Shown here: positions 42,714-53,351 of the stretch, piece after piece
How positions within the stretch are numbered: the stretch's first letter is position 1
Layout of the letters: each line of letters starts with the position of its first letter
Source: Chloroflexota bacterium
GTDB lineage: Bacteria > Chloroflexota > Dormibacteria > Dormibacterales > Dormibacteraceae
Direction of reading: 5' to 3'
Assembly: GCA_005882135.1 (NCBI GenBank)
Contig: VBDR01000036.1
Location: 1-64,000 of the forward strand
DNA: 64,000 nucleotides
The notes under the pieces: generated by a model
What the model saw: the letters and a program-made list of their open reading frames with translations, nothing else
What the model was told of the DNA's origin: nothing
Databases searched by the model: none
Made by a program: the position numbers and the translations under genes

Positions 42714-43673
42714 TTAGAGCCGGGTCAGCAGGACATCCAGTCCGAGCTCGGCATCGACCTGGCCTGACTTGACCTCCCACTCGTAATCGCGGATCTGCTT
42801 CAGCGCCCGCTCCAGCCGGTCAGGGTTGGCCGATTGCGCGGCGTCAAATGCCTTATGAATCACGAAGCGATGTTCGGACATATCGTCCTGGACCTGCTGC
42901 AGTGATTCGCCTCGTTCCTGGCGGGCCTGGACCTCGAGGACCAGGGCGATGTGGCGGGCCATCCGATAGGCGACCGAGGTGGGCTGCAGCCCGCTCCGTG
43001 TGAGGTTGCGCGCGATCTCCAGCGCCTGGGCAGTCGGGCGCGGTAGCAGGTTGTCGGTGAGCCTGAAGATCTCGTCCTCGCGCCCGCCCGCAAGCAGCTC
43101 AGCGATCGCGTCCGGCGTGAGCTTGGCCCCCGACGCTTTGTATGCGGCGAGCTTGGTCAGCTCGGAGTCGACGATGCTGAGGTCCGGCGGAGAGACGCGG
43201 ACCACCTGCGCCGCGACGGCGGGCGTCAATCCATGCTTCTCGACAGCGCGCTTGGCCGCCCACTCGCTGAGGGAGCGGCGGTTGAGGTGCTGCATCTCCT
43301 CGACCTTGCCGCCCGCGGCTGTGATTGCCTTCGCCAGCTTGTTGGCGGAGCTGATGCGCCCCGCGACGGTGACCAGGAGTCGCGTGGTAGGCGGAATCTC
43401 GGCCACCGCGGCGACCAGCCCCTCTGCCCGGTTGCCGGGGAGCATGCGCACGAAGACGACCCGGTATGGATCCAGGAACGGCGCCTGGAGGACTGCGTCC
43501 TGGAGCCGGGCGGGCGCCAGCCCCGCCCCGTCGAGCGTCTCCAGGCCGAAGTCCGAGACCAGCTCCTGGCGCCACGCGTCGAGCGTGGCCCGCGCCATCT
43601 CATCGACGAGGAAGCGTTCCTCGCCGTGAAGGAGAAGCGCGGTCGCGGCGGAGCGGCTCGTCGCTCGGGGCAT
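42714..43673 (-). CDS. holA: DNA polymerase III subunit delta
   Basis: 319 residues. ALLLHGEERFLVDEMARATL is the delta N-terminus; domain I-II continues with YRVVFVRMLPGNRAEGLVAA and RLLVTVAGRISSANKLAKAI, and domain III ends with SLQQVQDDMSEHRFVIHKAF and EWEVKSGQVDAELGLDVLLT. It opens the sliding clamp within the clamp loader and needs no ATP-binding motif of its own. It follows comEC by 13 bp, as in many bacteria (comEA-comEC-holA order). Confidence 0.94.
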   Translation of the reverse strand: MPRATSRSAATALLLHGEERFLVDEMARATLDAWRQELVSDFGLETLDGAGLAPARLQDAVLQAPFLDPYRVVFVRMLPGNRAEGLVAAVAEIPPTTRLLVTVAGRISSANKLAKAITAAGGKVEEMQHLNRRSLSEWAAKRAVEKHGLTPAVAAQVVRVSPPDLSIVDSELTKLAAYKASGAKLTPDAIAELLAGGREDEIFRLTDNLLPRPTAQALEIARNLTRSGLQPTSVAYRMARHIALVLEVQARQERGESLQQVQDDMSEHRFVIHKAFDAAQSANPDRLERALKQIRDYEWEVKSGQVDAELGLDVLLTRL

Positions 43674-43686
43674 GGGTGGATCGTAC

Positions 43687-45900
43687 TTACAACGGCAAGG
43701 TGATCGTGCCCTCCTGGTCGGTCCGCAGGACGGTCGGCGGAAAGCTATTGGCGAGGCGGCCTGATGGGCGCGAGGCGATGAGCTGCGTGCTCGCGTTGAT
43801 CGCGATGCGTTCGAGCTCCGGTGACAATCGGCTTCGCCCGCCCGCGGGCAAGAGGAGGTTGGAGCAAGCGCTCTTCAGCCGCGTCGCGGCGACGGTTTGC
43901 GCCTCGACATCGAGATCGCTGAAGTCGCAAAAACTCCGCCCGTCTGGGGCGACGGCGCGCACGGCGAGATAGGCGGCGCCGATCTGGTCGCCGGGCGCGC
44001 CTGGCTCGGGGGCGAGGATCTCGAGCTTGAAACCCGCGAGGTGCATGGTGCGTCCCGCCGTGACCGTCTGGATGGAGGCGCCGCGCGCAGCCGCTTCAAA
44101 TGCGGCCGTCCGCCAGGCGGAACCCGTGAGCTGAGCATGGGGCAGCATCAGCGTGTTCGCCGGGCGGTCGAAGCCTGCGAAGCCGCCGATGTGACCAAGA
44201 CCGGGCGCGGTGATCAGGATGGCGTCCAGCGTCGATTGCCATGGAGGGAGCTGGCTGCCCAGCTCATCTCTCAGCTTGGCCGGGCTCGGGCCCCCGTCGA
44301 TGAGGATCGTGCCTTGCGGGCCGCGGAGCAATATCGCCTGGCCGTCGCCGACATTCATGACGACGGCCTGAGGCGGGGCGTTGGCCCATAAGGCAAGAGA
44401 GGTCAGCGCGATCGCCGCCGGAGCGAGCCCCGCGACGACAAGTCCGGCCTTCCGGCGATCGCCCGACGAGTGGGCCGCAGCGACGGCGGGTCCGAGCGCC
44501 GAGTAGTACGCGGCGCCCAGCCAGGTCGGAAACGTTGGAATCGTGATCGCCGCGGCCGGCACCCGCGCCAGCACGTAGCCGACCTGCTCGATGTAGGCGA
44601 GCAGGCCGGCGACGGGGACAGCAGCCATACGGGCCAGGTCCAACGTGAATGAGAGGGCGCCGAGGACGAGGCCGCAGGCGACCAGCGCCGGAAGGATGGG
44701 CAGGGTAAGCGCATTCGCGATCGGCGCGACCGGCGAAAGGACGTGGAAGTCGGCGGCCATCATCGGCAGGGTTCCGACCTGGGCGGCGCAGGTGACCGCG
44801 AACGGCTCGCGCAGGACATGCGGCAGGAAGGCGACTTGGCGGGCGATGGCTGGGGTCAGCAGGATGATCGCCGCGGTGCCGGCGAACGACAGCTGAAAAC
44901 CGACGTCCCAAGCCAGCTCTGGGTGCCAGCCGAGCATGGCCGCCGCGGTCACCGCGAGCGAGGTCCAGACGTGAGATGGGCGGCCGAGGTGTGAGGCGGC
45001 GATGGCGAGGCCGCCCATGGCCGAGGCGCGAACGGCGGCGGGGGTTGCGCCGCCGACCATCGCATACAGGGCGATGAGCGCCACCGCCGGCCAGGCGGCG
45101 TACCGGCCGAGCAAGGGGTTCAGCGCACCCTGGACGATGCGCGCAAACACCGCGACCTTGAGCCCGCTGAGCACGAGCAGGTGGATCAAGCCGGTGGCGA
45201 TGAGGGCGTTCTGGAGCTCGGCCGGGATGCCCTGGCGAATTCCGAGCACGATCCCCAGCAGGACGGCCGCGTGCGGCGCCGGCAGCGCGGCGTTCACGTC
45301 GGTGATGTAGCGCGAGCGCAGCCAGGAAGGCAGCGCGCCGGGGCCGGCAGCACTGCTCGTGACATCGAAGCTGGAGGCCTGCAGCTCCAGGTAGACCTGG
45401 CGCTGGGACAGGTAAGCGCGCCGATCAAAGCCAGGTAGATCGCGCGGCAGTGTGAGCCTGCCGCTCGCGCGCATCAGGTCGCCATAGCCCGCCTGGGTCG
45501 GGCCGCGCCAGCGAACCAGGAGGTTGCCGACGCCGGCAAGCTTGGTCACGCCGACGACCAGGTTGTTCGGCTCGACGAGCACTTCGGCCCCGCCGGCCAC
45601 CGAACGGCTGTCGTCAGCGACTCGCCCGGTCATGAGGACGGTGCTGCCCGCGACCGCGGCGGCGCGGAGCGGCACTGCAGGATCGACTGGCGGCAGCTCC
45701 GCCCGGCCGACCGCGAGCAGCGCGGCCACGACGGCGAGCGCGATCAGGGCTGGTCGCAGCAGGAATGCCAGCGCGAAGAAAGGCACGGCGGCAGCGATCG
45801 CAACCGCGCCGACAGCGGGTTGCTCGGGAAACATCACCACCGCCGTGGTGAGGGCCGCTGACCATGACAGGGCCATGACCAGCGCGGGGTAGCGGGTCAC
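43687..45900 (-). CDS. comEC: ComEC/Rec2 DNA-uptake channel with a degenerate MBL domain
   Basis: 737 residues: an N-terminal DUF4131/OB part, a Competence domain with many spans (HLLVLSGLKVAVFARIVQGA, PAAVRASAMGGLAIAASHLG, GFQLSFAGTAAIILLTPAIA) and a C-terminal metallo-beta-lactamase fold. In the latter the leading strand is VVMNVGDGQAILLRGPQGTI, but the metal motif HxHxDH reads APGLGH (in LITAPGLGHIGG), losing most ligands. The channel would pass single-stranded DNA; the nuclease is probably inactive. GTG start overlaps the comEA stop (GTGA). Confidence 0.93.
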   Translation of the reverse strand: MTRYPALVMALSWSAALTTAVVMFPEQPAVGAVAIAAAVPFFALAFLLRPALIALAVVAALLAVGRAELPPVDPAVPLRAAAVAGSTVLMTGRVADDSRSVAGGAEVLVEPNNLVVGVTKLAGVGNLLVRWRGPTQAGYGDLMRASGRLTLPRDLPGFDRRAYLSQRQVYLELQASSFDVTSSAAGPGALPSWLRSRYITDVNAALPAPHAAVLLGIVLGIRQGIPAELQNALIATGLIHLLVLSGLKVAVFARIVQGALNPLLGRYAAWPAVALIALYAMVGGATPAAVRASAMGGLAIAASHLGRPSHVWTSLAVTAAAMLGWHPELAWDVGFQLSFAGTAAIILLTPAIARQVAFLPHVLREPFAVTCAAQVGTLPMMAADFHVLSPVAPIANALTLPILPALVACGLVLGALSFTLDLARMAAVPVAGLLAYIEQVGYVLARVPAAAITIPTFPTWLGAAYYSALGPAVAAAHSSGDRRKAGLVVAGLAPAAIALTSLALWANAPPQAVVMNVGDGQAILLRGPQGTILIDGGPSPAKLRDELGSQLPPWQSTLDAILITAPGLGHIGGFAGFDRPANTLMLPHAQLTGSAWRTAAFEAAARGASIQTVTAGRTMHLAGFKLEILAPEPGAPGDQIGAAYLAVRAVAPDGRSFCDFSDLDVEAQTVAATRLKSACSNLLLPAGGRSRLSPELERIAINASTQLIASRPSGRLANSFPPTVLRTDQEGTITLPL

Positions 45901-46472
45901 AGGGTCAGATAACGGCGCGCGACCAGGTAATCGGCCTCACTCATGCCCAGGATCTCGACGAGCTCGCGGGTGTTCTGAAAGCCGCCGAAGTTGGTGCGGT
46001 AGTCGATGCACTCCTCAGCGAAGGCCTGGGTGAATCCAGGCAGAGCCTCCAGCTCTTCGAGGGTCGACTGGTTGAGGCTGGTGCGGACGATCACGGTGCC
46101 GGACGATGTCTTGGCAAACGGGACCTTGATCTGCTCGCCATCCTTGAGGCGGCCTGCCAGGTCGGGCAGCCGCGAGGAGTCGACGTCAGCGCTGAATCCG
46201 CCCGCGGCCGCGATGGCGTCGAAAACGCGATCGCCGCGCGGCAGGCGGTACAGACCGGGATTCTCCACCGCCCCGAGCACGTGCACCAGGAGTCCTGGCT
46301 CGGGCGGGACATCGAGGGCGGGGTTGTTGGCGGGAGCGGCCGGAGGGTTGGCTGCGGTGGCCGACACGTGATACACGTACGCGCCGACCGCGACGGCAAG
46401 ACCAAGCGTGATCGGGGCGGCGAGGAGGACGAGCCTCTTCCAACCTGGCACCAGTCGAAGGCGAATCGGCAT
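45897..46472 (-). CDS. comEA: ComEA-type DNA receptor
   Basis: 191 residues. One N-terminal membrane span (LVLLAAPITLGLAVAVGAYV), a Pro/Ala linker, an SLBB domain (LLVHVLGAVENPGLYRLPRG) and a helix-hairpin-helix pair (TSLNQSTLEELEALPGFTQA, then AEECIDYRTNFGGFQNTREL). It anchors outside the membrane and binds incoming double-stranded DNA for ComEC. The operon comEA-comEC-holA argues for natural transformation ability, subject to ComEC being functional and pili encoded elsewhere. Confidence 0.94.
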   Translation of the reverse strand: MPIRLRLVPGWKRLVLLAAPITLGLAVAVGAYVYHVSATAANPPAAPANNPALDVPPEPGLLVHVLGAVENPGLYRLPRGDRVFDAIAAAGGFSADVDSSRLPDLAGRLKDGEQIKVPFAKTSSGTVIVRTSLNQSTLEELEALPGFTQAFAEECIDYRTNFGGFQNTRELVEILGMSEADYLVARRYLTL

Positions 46473-46526
46473 GGCCCGAGCCTAGGGAGGGGAGCCGAAC
46501 ACGGGAACCCTGCCTGTAAAGAAGCA

Positions 46527-46600
46527 TGGTTCCCGGGGAAGGATTCGAACCTTCGGTCGAGGATCCAAAGTCCTCTGCCTTACCGCTTGGCCACCCGGGA
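46527..46600 (-). tRNA. tRNA-Gln (anticodon TTG)
   Basis: Acceptor TCCCGGG/CCCGGGA, D-arm GCC/GGC with AAGCGGTAA loop, anticodon stem GAGGA/TCCTC with loop CTTTGGA (anticodon TTG), T-arm GAAGG/CCTTC with TTCGAAT, discriminator A and encoded CCA. It stands alone between comEA and a plus-strand lipoprotein gene. Confidence 0.95.
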
Positions 46601-46686
46601 GCGCGTCCACAAACACTAGCGCGGGCCCAGCGCATCATCCCGCGGCCGGTGTGACCTCAAACGGGTCTGCGTCGTTGGGTCTGGGG

Positions 46687-47100
46687 ATGAGAAATGCATT
46701 CCTCGCCGCTGCCGTGCTGATGCTGGCCACCGGCTGCGGCGCTTACCACTTTCCCGGTGCTGAATCGCCCTCGCCTACGGGGACGGTCAGCGGCACGGTG
46801 GTCGCGATTCCGTGCGCGCCGGTTGAGAAGGCGGGCCAGACCTGCTCCGGGCGGCCGGTCGCGAACCTGGAGCTCGATTACAGCCGCGGGCAATCCACGA
46901 CCGCCCACACGGTCACCGACGCGAAAGGCAACTATTCGATCGACCTGCCGGCCGGCACGTATGCCGTCAAGCCGATCACCTACATGCGCGTCATCAGCGG
47001 ACCGATCAAGCTGACCGTGGGTGCAGGCACGAGCGCGGTGGCGAATTACGTGCTCGATTCCGGCATCCGGGTCCCCATCGCAACCCAGCCGAGCGCCTAG
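46687..47100 (+). CDS. Lipoprotein with a carboxypeptidase regulatory-like beta-sandwich
   Basis: 137 residues. The signal (MRNAFLAAAVLMLATGC) ends at a lipobox Cys. The mature part is one Ig-like/CarboxypepD-reg module: PTGTVSGTVVAIPCAPV, NLELDYSRGQSTTAHTVTDA and KGNYSIDLPAGTYAVKPITY. Two Cys (IPCAP, TCSGR) may pair. It would sit on the outer face of the membrane; binding partner unknown. It precedes treY by 50 bp, but a shared function is not evident. Confidence 0.8.
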   Translation: MRNAFLAAAVLMLATGCGAYHFPGAESPSPTGTVSGTVVAIPCAPVEKAGQTCSGRPVANLELDYSRGQSTTAHTVTDAKGNYSIDLPAGTYAVKPITYMRVISGPIKLTVGAGTSAVANYVLDSGIRVPIATQPSA

Positions 47101-47150
47101 TCGCCGCCTCTCTCGGTCGGACGTTTACGGCTAAGGTGCGCGAGCAAGCC

Positions 47151-49589
47151 ATGAAACCCACGGCGCCGCGTGCCACGTACCGCCTGCAGCTGTCGAAGGA
47201 CTTCGACTTCGACGCCGCCACCGCTTGTGCGGACTACCTTGCCGCCCTCGGCGTCTCGCACGTCTACTGCTCACCGGTGCTCCAGGCGACCCCTGGCAGC
47301 GCTCACGGGTACGACGTCGTCGACCCGACGCAGATCAACGCCGGGCTGGGCGGCGAAGCAGGTTTCCGCCGGTTCGCCACGGCGATGCATCAGCGGTCGA
47401 TCGAGGTGGTCGTCGACATAGTGCCCAACCACATGGCGACGGCGGGCCGTGCGAATCCGTGGTGGTGGGACCTGCTGTCAAAGGGACGGGCGAGCCGCTT
47501 CGCCGGCTACTTCGACATCGACTGGCACCCAGCGACGTCGACACTGAAGGACAAAGTCCTCCTGGGTGTGCTCGGCGACCGCTACGGACATGAGCTCGAA
47601 AAGGGCGCGCTGACGCTGGAGCGTCAGGGCTCGGAGCTTGTCGTGCGCTATCACGACCAGGTCTTCCCGATCTCCGCCGAAACGACTGACGGCATGGATG
47701 TCAACGGCGTCGAGGTCACACAGCACGATCCCGATGCATTCGATGGTCTGCTGGAACGCCAGCACTACCGGTTGGCCTACTGGCGCAGCGCCCAGGAGGA
47801 GCTGAACTACCGGCGCTTTTTCACCGTCGACACCCTGATCGGGCTTCGCGTCGAAAGGGAAGCCGTCTTCGAGGACAGCCACAGGCTGATCCTCGACCTC
47901 GTCCAGGCCGGCGCCATCTCGGGATTGCGGATCGACCACATCGACGGCCTTCGCGACCCGGCCGGGTACCTGCGACGGCTGCGAGCTGGCGCGCCTGACG
48001 CGTACATCGTGGTCGAGAAGATCCTGGGACCGGAAGAAGAGCTTGGGCGGCAGCTGCCCGTGCAGGGCACGACCGGCTATGACTTCATCGCCATGGTCGA
48101 CAGCGTCTTCGTCGATCCCGGCAACGAGCCGTCGATGACTGCGCTCTACCACGCGTTCACCGGCGAGGCGCAGCCTTACTCCGAGGTGGTGCGCGCCTCC
48201 AAGCTGGAGATTTCGACCACCGAGCTCGCCCCTGACTTCGAGCGGCTGACCGAGGTCCTGGTCGAGATCTGCGACTCGGACCGCCGGCACCGCGACCGCA
48301 CGCGTCGCGAGCTTCTTGACGCCCTGCACGAGATGGTGATCGGATTCAGGGTGTACCGGACGTACGTGACGCCCGCAGCGACGGCGAGCGAATCGGATCG
48401 GCGTGAGGTGGAGGCGGCCGTCGACGAGGCAGCGCGCCGCCGGCCGGACATCGATCCCGATCTTCTCAGCCTGATCCGCGACGTGGTGCTGATGGAGCGC
48501 CGCGGGGAGCGGGAAGCCGAGTTCGCGGCGCGCTTCCAGCAGCTGACGCCGGCCGTGATGGCGAAAGGCGTCGAAGACACGGCGTTCTACCGCTACCACC
48601 GGCTTGCGTCGCTGAATGAGGTCGGCGGTGATCCAGGGACGTTCGGCCGGCCCGTCGACGCGTTCCATGAGTGGTGTGCGCGCACCGCGAAGACGTGGCC
48701 GGACACCATGCTCACGCTTTCCACTCATGACACCAAGCGCAGCGGCGACGTGCGCGCGAGGCTGAACCTCCTCTCCGAGATCCCCGAGGAATGGGAGTCG
48801 GCGGTGCGCAGGTGGGCCGAGCACAACCACCGGTACCGCACCCAGGGCTACCCCGACCGCAATCTGGAATATCTCGCCTACCAGACACTGGTGAGCGCAT
48901 GGCCGATTGACGGGGACCGCCTGACGCGGTTTCTTCAGAAGGCCGCGCGCGAGGCCAAAGTTCACACCTCGTGGATCAATCCCGTCGCCGCGTATGAGGA
49001 TGGGGTCGCCCAGTTCGTCGCCGGAGTCACGTCGGACGCCGAGTTCAGAACCGATGTCGAATCGTTCCTCGGACGGCACCAGCTCGTCGCGCTGGGCCGG
49101 ATCGCGTCGCTGGCGCAAACCACATTGCTGCTGACCTGCCCGGGTGTGCCCGACATCTACCAGGGGTCGGAGCTGTGGACGTTGTCGCTCGTCGATCCCG
49201 ACAATCGGCAATCGGTCGATTTCGAAGCGCGGCAGAAGCTGCTCATCGAAAACGACTACGCGGCAGCCCCCAAGCTCTGGCTGCTCACGCGGCTCTTGCG
49301 CGAGCGCGCGCGGCGGCCTGAGCTTTTCGCGAGCCGGCATTACACGCCGTTGCACGCCGCCGGCGCGAAGGCGGGCCACGCGCTGGGGTTCGTGCGCGAC
49401 GCGCTGCTGGTCCTGGTGCCCAGGTTGGTGGTCGGACTCGGTGGTGATTGGGGCGACACGAAGGTCGAACTGCCTGGCGGCCAGTGGAGAAGCCTGCTCA
49501 CGGGATCGGTCGAAGAGGGCAGGCACGTGGTCGCGGTGAGCAGGCTCGTCGAGCAGTTTCCGGTCGCCGTCCTCGCGCGCGAGCCGTAG
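47151..49589 (+). CDS. treY: Malto-oligosyltrehalose synthase
   Basis: 812 residues of the GH13_26 family. RATYRLQLSKDFDFDAATAC, then LGVSHVYCSPVLQATPGSAH, is the TreY N-terminus. Catalytic residues lie in SGLRIDHIDGLRDPAGY (nucleophile Asp), YIVVEKILGPEEEL (acid/base Glu) and LTLSTHDTKRSGDVRARL (Asp). It isomerises the reducing end of maltodextrin to a trehalose unit. Start at ATG 47151; GTG 47136 adds five residues. Its TAG stop overlaps the GTG of treZ (TAGTG). Confidence 0.97.
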   Translation: MKPTAPRATYRLQLSKDFDFDAATACADYLAALGVSHVYCSPVLQATPGSAHGYDVVDPTQINAGLGGEAGFRRFATAMHQRSIEVVVDIVPNHMATAGRANPWWWDLLSKGRASRFAGYFDIDWHPATSTLKDKVLLGVLGDRYGHELEKGALTLERQGSELVVRYHDQVFPISAETTDGMDVNGVEVTQHDPDAFDGLLERQHYRLAYWRSAQEELNYRRFFTVDTLIGLRVEREAVFEDSHRLILDLVQAGAISGLRIDHIDGLRDPAGYLRRLRAGAPDAYIVVEKILGPEEELGRQLPVQGTTGYDFIAMVDSVFVDPGNEPSMTALYHAFTGEAQPYSEVVRASKLEISTTELAPDFERLTEVLVEICDSDRRHRDRTRRELLDALHEMVIGFRVYRTYVTPAATASESDRREVEAAVDEAARRRPDIDPDLLSLIRDVVLMERRGEREAEFAARFQQLTPAVMAKGVEDTAFYRYHRLASLNEVGGDPGTFGRPVDAFHEWCARTAKTWPDTMLTLSTHDTKRSGDVRARLNLLSEIPEEWESAVRRWAEHNHRYRTQGYPDRNLEYLAYQTLVSAWPIDGDRLTRFLQKAAREAKVHTSWINPVAAYEDGVAQFVAGVTSDAEFRTDVESFLGRHQLVALGRIASLAQTTLLLTCPGVPDIYQGSELWTLSLVDPDNRQSVDFEARQKLLIENDYAAAPKLWLLTRLLRERARRPELFASRHYTPLHAAGAKAGHALGFVRDALLVLVPRLVVGLGGDWGDTKVELPGGQWRSLLTGSVEEGRHVVAVSRLVEQFPVAVLAREP

Positions 49590-51229
49590 TGCACCGGTTC
49601 ACCGTGTGGGCGCCGGACCGACGGCGGGTCGACGTCGTCGCCGGCGGCCGTAGAACGCCGATGACCCGGATCGAAAGCGGTTGGTGGGAGGCGTCGGACC
49701 CTGACGCCCAAACAGGATCCCGCTACGGTTTCTCGCTCGACGGCGGTGAGCCTCGGCCGGATCCGCGCTCGCCGTCGCAACCCGACGGGGTGCTCGGGCT
49801 CTCGCAGCTGGTCGACCACAGCGCCTTTGCGTGGTCCGATTCGGCGTGGCGTGGCCGGCCGCTGGCGGGGTCGATCCTGTACGAGCTCCACATCGGCACG
49901 TTTTCGCCGCGGGGCACATTCGATGGCGCGATCGAGCACATTCCACATCTAGTGGAGCTCGGCGTCGACACGGTCGAGCTGATGCCGGTGCCGGAGTTTT
50001 CGGGTGATCACGGTTGGGGTTACGACGGCGTCGATCTGTTCGCGCCACATCACGCCTATGGCGGGCCGGACGGGCTGAAGCGACTTGTCGACGCCTGCCA
50101 CTCCAAGGGCTTGGCGGTGGTGCTGGATGTGGTCTACAACCATCTCGGCCCGGCGGGAAACTTCCTGCCCGAGTTCGGGCCTTACCTCAGCACCCGGCAC
50201 CAGACGTTCTGGGGGCCAGCGCTCAACTTCGACGGCCCGGGCTCGGATGAGGTCCGTCGTTACGTGATCGACAACGTGTCGATGTGGGTACGCGATTACC
50301 ATGTCGACGGCCTTCGTCTCGACGCCGTGCACGTGATCGCCGATCAGTCGCCCCTGCATATCCTCGAAGAGCTCAGCGCAGCCACCAAAGCGGTTGGAGC
50401 CCAGCTCCACCGTTCGACGTTCGTGATCGCCGAATCCAATCTCAACGACCCGCGGCTGGTGCGGGCTCGGGATGCAGGCGGTTACGGCCTGGACGCGGCC
50501 TGGGCGGACGACTGGCACCACTCGGTCCACGCCGCGCTCACCGGAGAGCGGGCCGGATTCTACGGAGACTTCGGGGCGCTGGCCCAGGTCGGCAAGGCTC
50601 TCCGCCAGGCGTGGGTGTTCGACGGCGTCTGGTCACCGCACCGAGGGCGCATGCGAGGTGGTGATCCTTCCGGGCTCGAGCCGCATGCCTTCGTGATCGC
50701 GGCCCAGAACCACGACCAGGTCGGCAACCGGGCGACCGGCGATCGGCTCGACGCGGGGTCGTTGAAGATCGCCTCCGCGCTGTTGCTCACATCGCCGTTC
50801 ACGCCGCTGCTGTTCCAGGGCGAGGAATGGGCCGCGAGCACGCCCTTCCAGTACTTCACCGACCACCCCGACCCCGACCTGGGTCGAGCGGTATCCGAGG
50901 GCCGGCGGCGCGAGTTCGCCGCCTTCGGTTGGAGCCCGGAGAGCATCCCCGACCCGCAGGACCCCGCTACATTCGAGCGATCGAAACTCGACTGGAACGA
51001 GGTCCAGCAGCCCGGCCACCGGGAGATGCTCGCCTGGTATCGGGAGCTGATCCAACTGCGGCGACGGCTGCCGCTGCCGCGTGGTCCGGTTGGCCAGGAC
51101 GTCGAGGTGGCGGTGGATGAACCGTCCCGGCGAGTGTCGTTCAGCCGCGACGGGGTCGCCGTGCACGTGGACCTCGGCAAGACGGATGGCGGCGTGACCA
51201 TCGTCGAGACCGGGAGGTCCCTTGACTGA
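49589..51229 (+). CDS. treZ: Malto-oligosyltrehalose trehalohydrolase
   Basis: 546 residues of GH13_10. The N-terminal CBM48-like part starts [19 protein letters not shown]. The barrel has [60 protein letters not shown] (nucleophile Asp), [14 protein letters not shown] (Glu) and [20 protein letters not shown] (Asp). It releases trehalose from the TreY product. The TAGTG overlap with treY and an 8-bp overlap with glgX show tight translational coupling. Confidence 0.97.
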   Translation: MHRFTVWAPDRRRVDVVAGGRRTPMTRIESGWWEASDPDAQTGSRYGFSLDGGEPRPDPRSPSQPDGVLGLSQLVDHSAFAWSDSAWRGRPLAGSILYELHIGTFSPRGTFDGAIEHIPHLVELGVDTVELMPVPEFSGDHGWGYDGVDLFAPHHAYGGPDGLKRLVDACHSKGLAVVLDVVYNHLGPAGNFLPEFGPYLSTRHQTFWGPALNFDGPGSDEVRRYVIDNVSMWVRDYHVDGLRLDAVHVIADQSPLHILEELSAATKAVGAQLHRSTFVIAESNLNDPRLVRARDAGGYGLDAAWADDWHHSVHAALTGERAGFYGDFGALAQVGKALRQAWVFDGVWSPHRGRMRGGDPSGLEPHAFVIAAQNHDQVGNRATGDRLDAGSLKIASALLLTSPFTPLLFQGEEWAASTPFQYFTDHPDPDLGRAVSEGRRREFAAFGWSPESIPDPQDPATFERSKLDWNEVQQPGHREMLAWYRELIQLRRRLPLPRGPVGQDVEVAVDEPSRRVSFSRDGVAVHVDLGKTDGGVTIVETGRSLD

Positions 51230-53351
51230 CAGCCCCCACATCGAGGTCTGGCCAGGGCGCGGCTATCCGCTCGGCGCCACGTTCGACGGCAACGGCACCA
51301 ACTTCGCGTTGTTCAGCGAGGTCGCCGAGCAGATCGAGCTCTGCCTTTTCGACGAGCAGGGGGCACAAACCGCGTTGCCGCTCGAAGAGGTGGACGCCTT
51401 TTCGTGGCATGCATACCTGCCCAACGTCGGCCCCGGGCAGCGCTACGGCTATCGCGTGCACGGTCCGTACGCTCCCGACCGCGGGGTTCGCTGCAACCCG
51501 AGCAAGCTGCTGCTCGATCCCTACGCGCGCGCGATCGAAGGCCAGGTCACCTGGGACGCAGCATGCTACTCGTACAACCCGGGCGACGAGAATTCCGTCA
51601 ACGAAGCGGACAGCGCGCCCTACGTGTTTCGCTCGATCGTCCAGCATCCCCATTTCGACTGGGGAGGCGACCGCCGGCCCGATATCCCGCTGCACGAAAC
51701 GGTCATCTACGAGGCGCACGTGAAGGGAATGACCAAATGTCATCCCGAGGTGCCCGAGGAGCTTCGCGGCACGTATGCCGGTCTCGCGCACCCGGCCATC
51801 GTTCAGCACCTCACCTCTCTCGGCGTGACCGCGGTGGAGCTCATGCCGGTGCACCAGTTCGTCCACGACCAGAGGCTGATCGAACAGGGTTTGCGCAACT
51901 ACTGGGGCTACAACACGATCGGTTTCTTCGCTCCGCACAACGAGTACGCGGCGAGCGGCAGCCGGGGCGAGCAGGTCAACGAGTTCAAGTACATGGTGCG
52001 CACGATGCATGAAGCCGGAATCGAGGTCATCCTCGACGTCGTTTACAACCACACCGCTGAGGGCAACCACCTCGGGCCGACGCTGTGCTTCAAAGGCATC
52101 GACAATCGCGCCTACTACCGGCTGGTCGGCGAGAGGCCGCAGTACTACTACGACACAACAGGGACCGGCAACAGCCTCAACGTGCAGCATCCGCACACGC
52201 TGCAGCTGATCATGGACTCGCTGCGCTACTGGGTCACCGAGATGCACGTGGACGGTTTTCGGTTCGACCTCGCAGCGACGCTGGCGCGCGAGTTCCACGA
52301 GGTCGACCGCCTCTCCACGTTCTTCGACATGATCCAGCAGGACCCGGTGATCAACCGGGTGAAGCTGATCGCAGAGCCTTGGGACATCGGTGAGGGCGGG
52401 TACCAGGTCGGCAACTTCCCGGCCTTGTGGTCGGAATGGAACGGGAGATATCGCGACACGGTGCGCGACTTCTGGCGCGGCGAGCCCTCGACCGTCGGCG
52501 AGCTGGCATCCCGGCTGACCGGCAGCTCAGACCTGTACCAGAACGACACCCGGCGCCCGGTCGCGAGCATCAACTTCGTCACCGCGCACGATGGCTTCAC
52601 CCTGCGCGACCTGGTCTCGTACAACGAGAAGCACAACGAGGCGAACGGGGAGGGCAACGCCGACGGCGAGTCCCACAACCGGTCGTGGAACTGCGGCGCG
52701 GAAGGGGACACCGACAACGCCGTGGTGAACAAACGCCGCGCCCAGCAGCAGCGCAACCTGCTGACCACCCTCTTCCTTTCTCAAGGCGTGCCGATGCTGC
52801 TCATGGGCGACGGGCTGGGCCGGACCCAGAAAGGCAACAACAACGGGTACTGCCAGGACAACGAGCTCTCCTGGGTCAGCTGGTCCGAGATCGATCAGCC
52901 TCTGCTCGAATACGTGCGCTGGCTGATCTCGTTCCGGCGCCACCATCCTGTCTTCCGCCGGCGCCGGTGGTTCCAGGGACGGCCGATCCGAGGCGCAGTG
53001 GACATCGCGTGGTTCAAGCCCGACGGCAAGCCGATGACAGATCGGGACTGGGTCTCACGCCACGCACGGTCGCTGGGTGTCTACTTGAACGGAAAGGCCA
53101 TTCCGGGCCACGACGATCGCGGTCGCTCGTTCGCCGACGACTCCTTCCTGCTTCTCTTCAACGGCCATTCGCGAACCGTGTACTGGCAGATGCCACCGGA
53201 CTTCGGGGGCTCATGGAAGGTCGCTCTCGACACCGACGCGCTCCAGCCCCAAGAAGACCCTCAGCCGATCACCGGGCGCGTCATGACCCGCGCGCGGACC
53301 GTGGTCATCCTGCAGTCGAGAGGAGACGATGCGTCTACGGAACCAGGTTGA
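51222..53351 (+). CDS. glgX: Glycogen debranching enzyme GlgX (isoamylase type)
   Basis: 709 residues from TTG, overlapping treZ by 8 bp. CBM48 has [20 protein letters not shown]; the GH13_11 barrel has [40 protein letters not shown] (nucleophile Asp), [20 protein letters not shown] (Glu) and [20 protein letters not shown] (Asp). It removes branches from glycogen to yield linear maltodextrins for TreY-TreZ. Its end overlaps the convergent leuS by 17 bp. Confidence 0.96.
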   Translation: MTDSPHIEVWPGRGYPLGATFDGNGTNFALFSEVAEQIELCLFDEQGAQTALPLEEVDAFSWHAYLPNVGPGQRYGYRVHGPYAPDRGVRCNPSKLLLDPYARAIEGQVTWDAACYSYNPGDENSVNEADSAPYVFRSIVQHPHFDWGGDRRPDIPLHETVIYEAHVKGMTKCHPEVPEELRGTYAGLAHPAIVQHLTSLGVTAVELMPVHQFVHDQRLIEQGLRNYWGYNTIGFFAPHNEYAASGSRGEQVNEFKYMVRTMHEAGIEVILDVVYNHTAEGNHLGPTLCFKGIDNRAYYRLVGERPQYYYDTTGTGNSLNVQHPHTLQLIMDSLRYWVTEMHVDGFRFDLAATLAREFHEVDRLSTFFDMIQQDPVINRVKLIAEPWDIGEGGYQVGNFPALWSEWNGRYRDTVRDFWRGEPSTVGELASRLTGSSDLYQNDTRRPVASINFVTAHDGFTLRDLVSYNEKHNEANGEGNADGESHNRSWNCGAEGDTDNAVVNKRRAQQQRNLLTTLFLSQGVPMLLMGDGLGRTQKGNNNGYCQDNELSWVSWSEIDQPLLEYVRWLISFRRHHPVFRRRRWFQGRPIRGAVDIAWFKPDGKPMTDRDWVSRHARSLGVYLNGKAIPGHDDRGRSFADDSFLLLFNGHSRTVYWQMPPDFGGSWKVALDTDALQPQEDPQPITGRVMTRARTVVILQSRGDDASTEPG

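Noticed and set aside
47478..49526. Open frame of 682 codons antisense to treY
   Set aside because: It mirrors the treY codon pattern in GC-rich DNA, has no ribosome site or recognisable domain, and treY is unmistakable on the plus strand.
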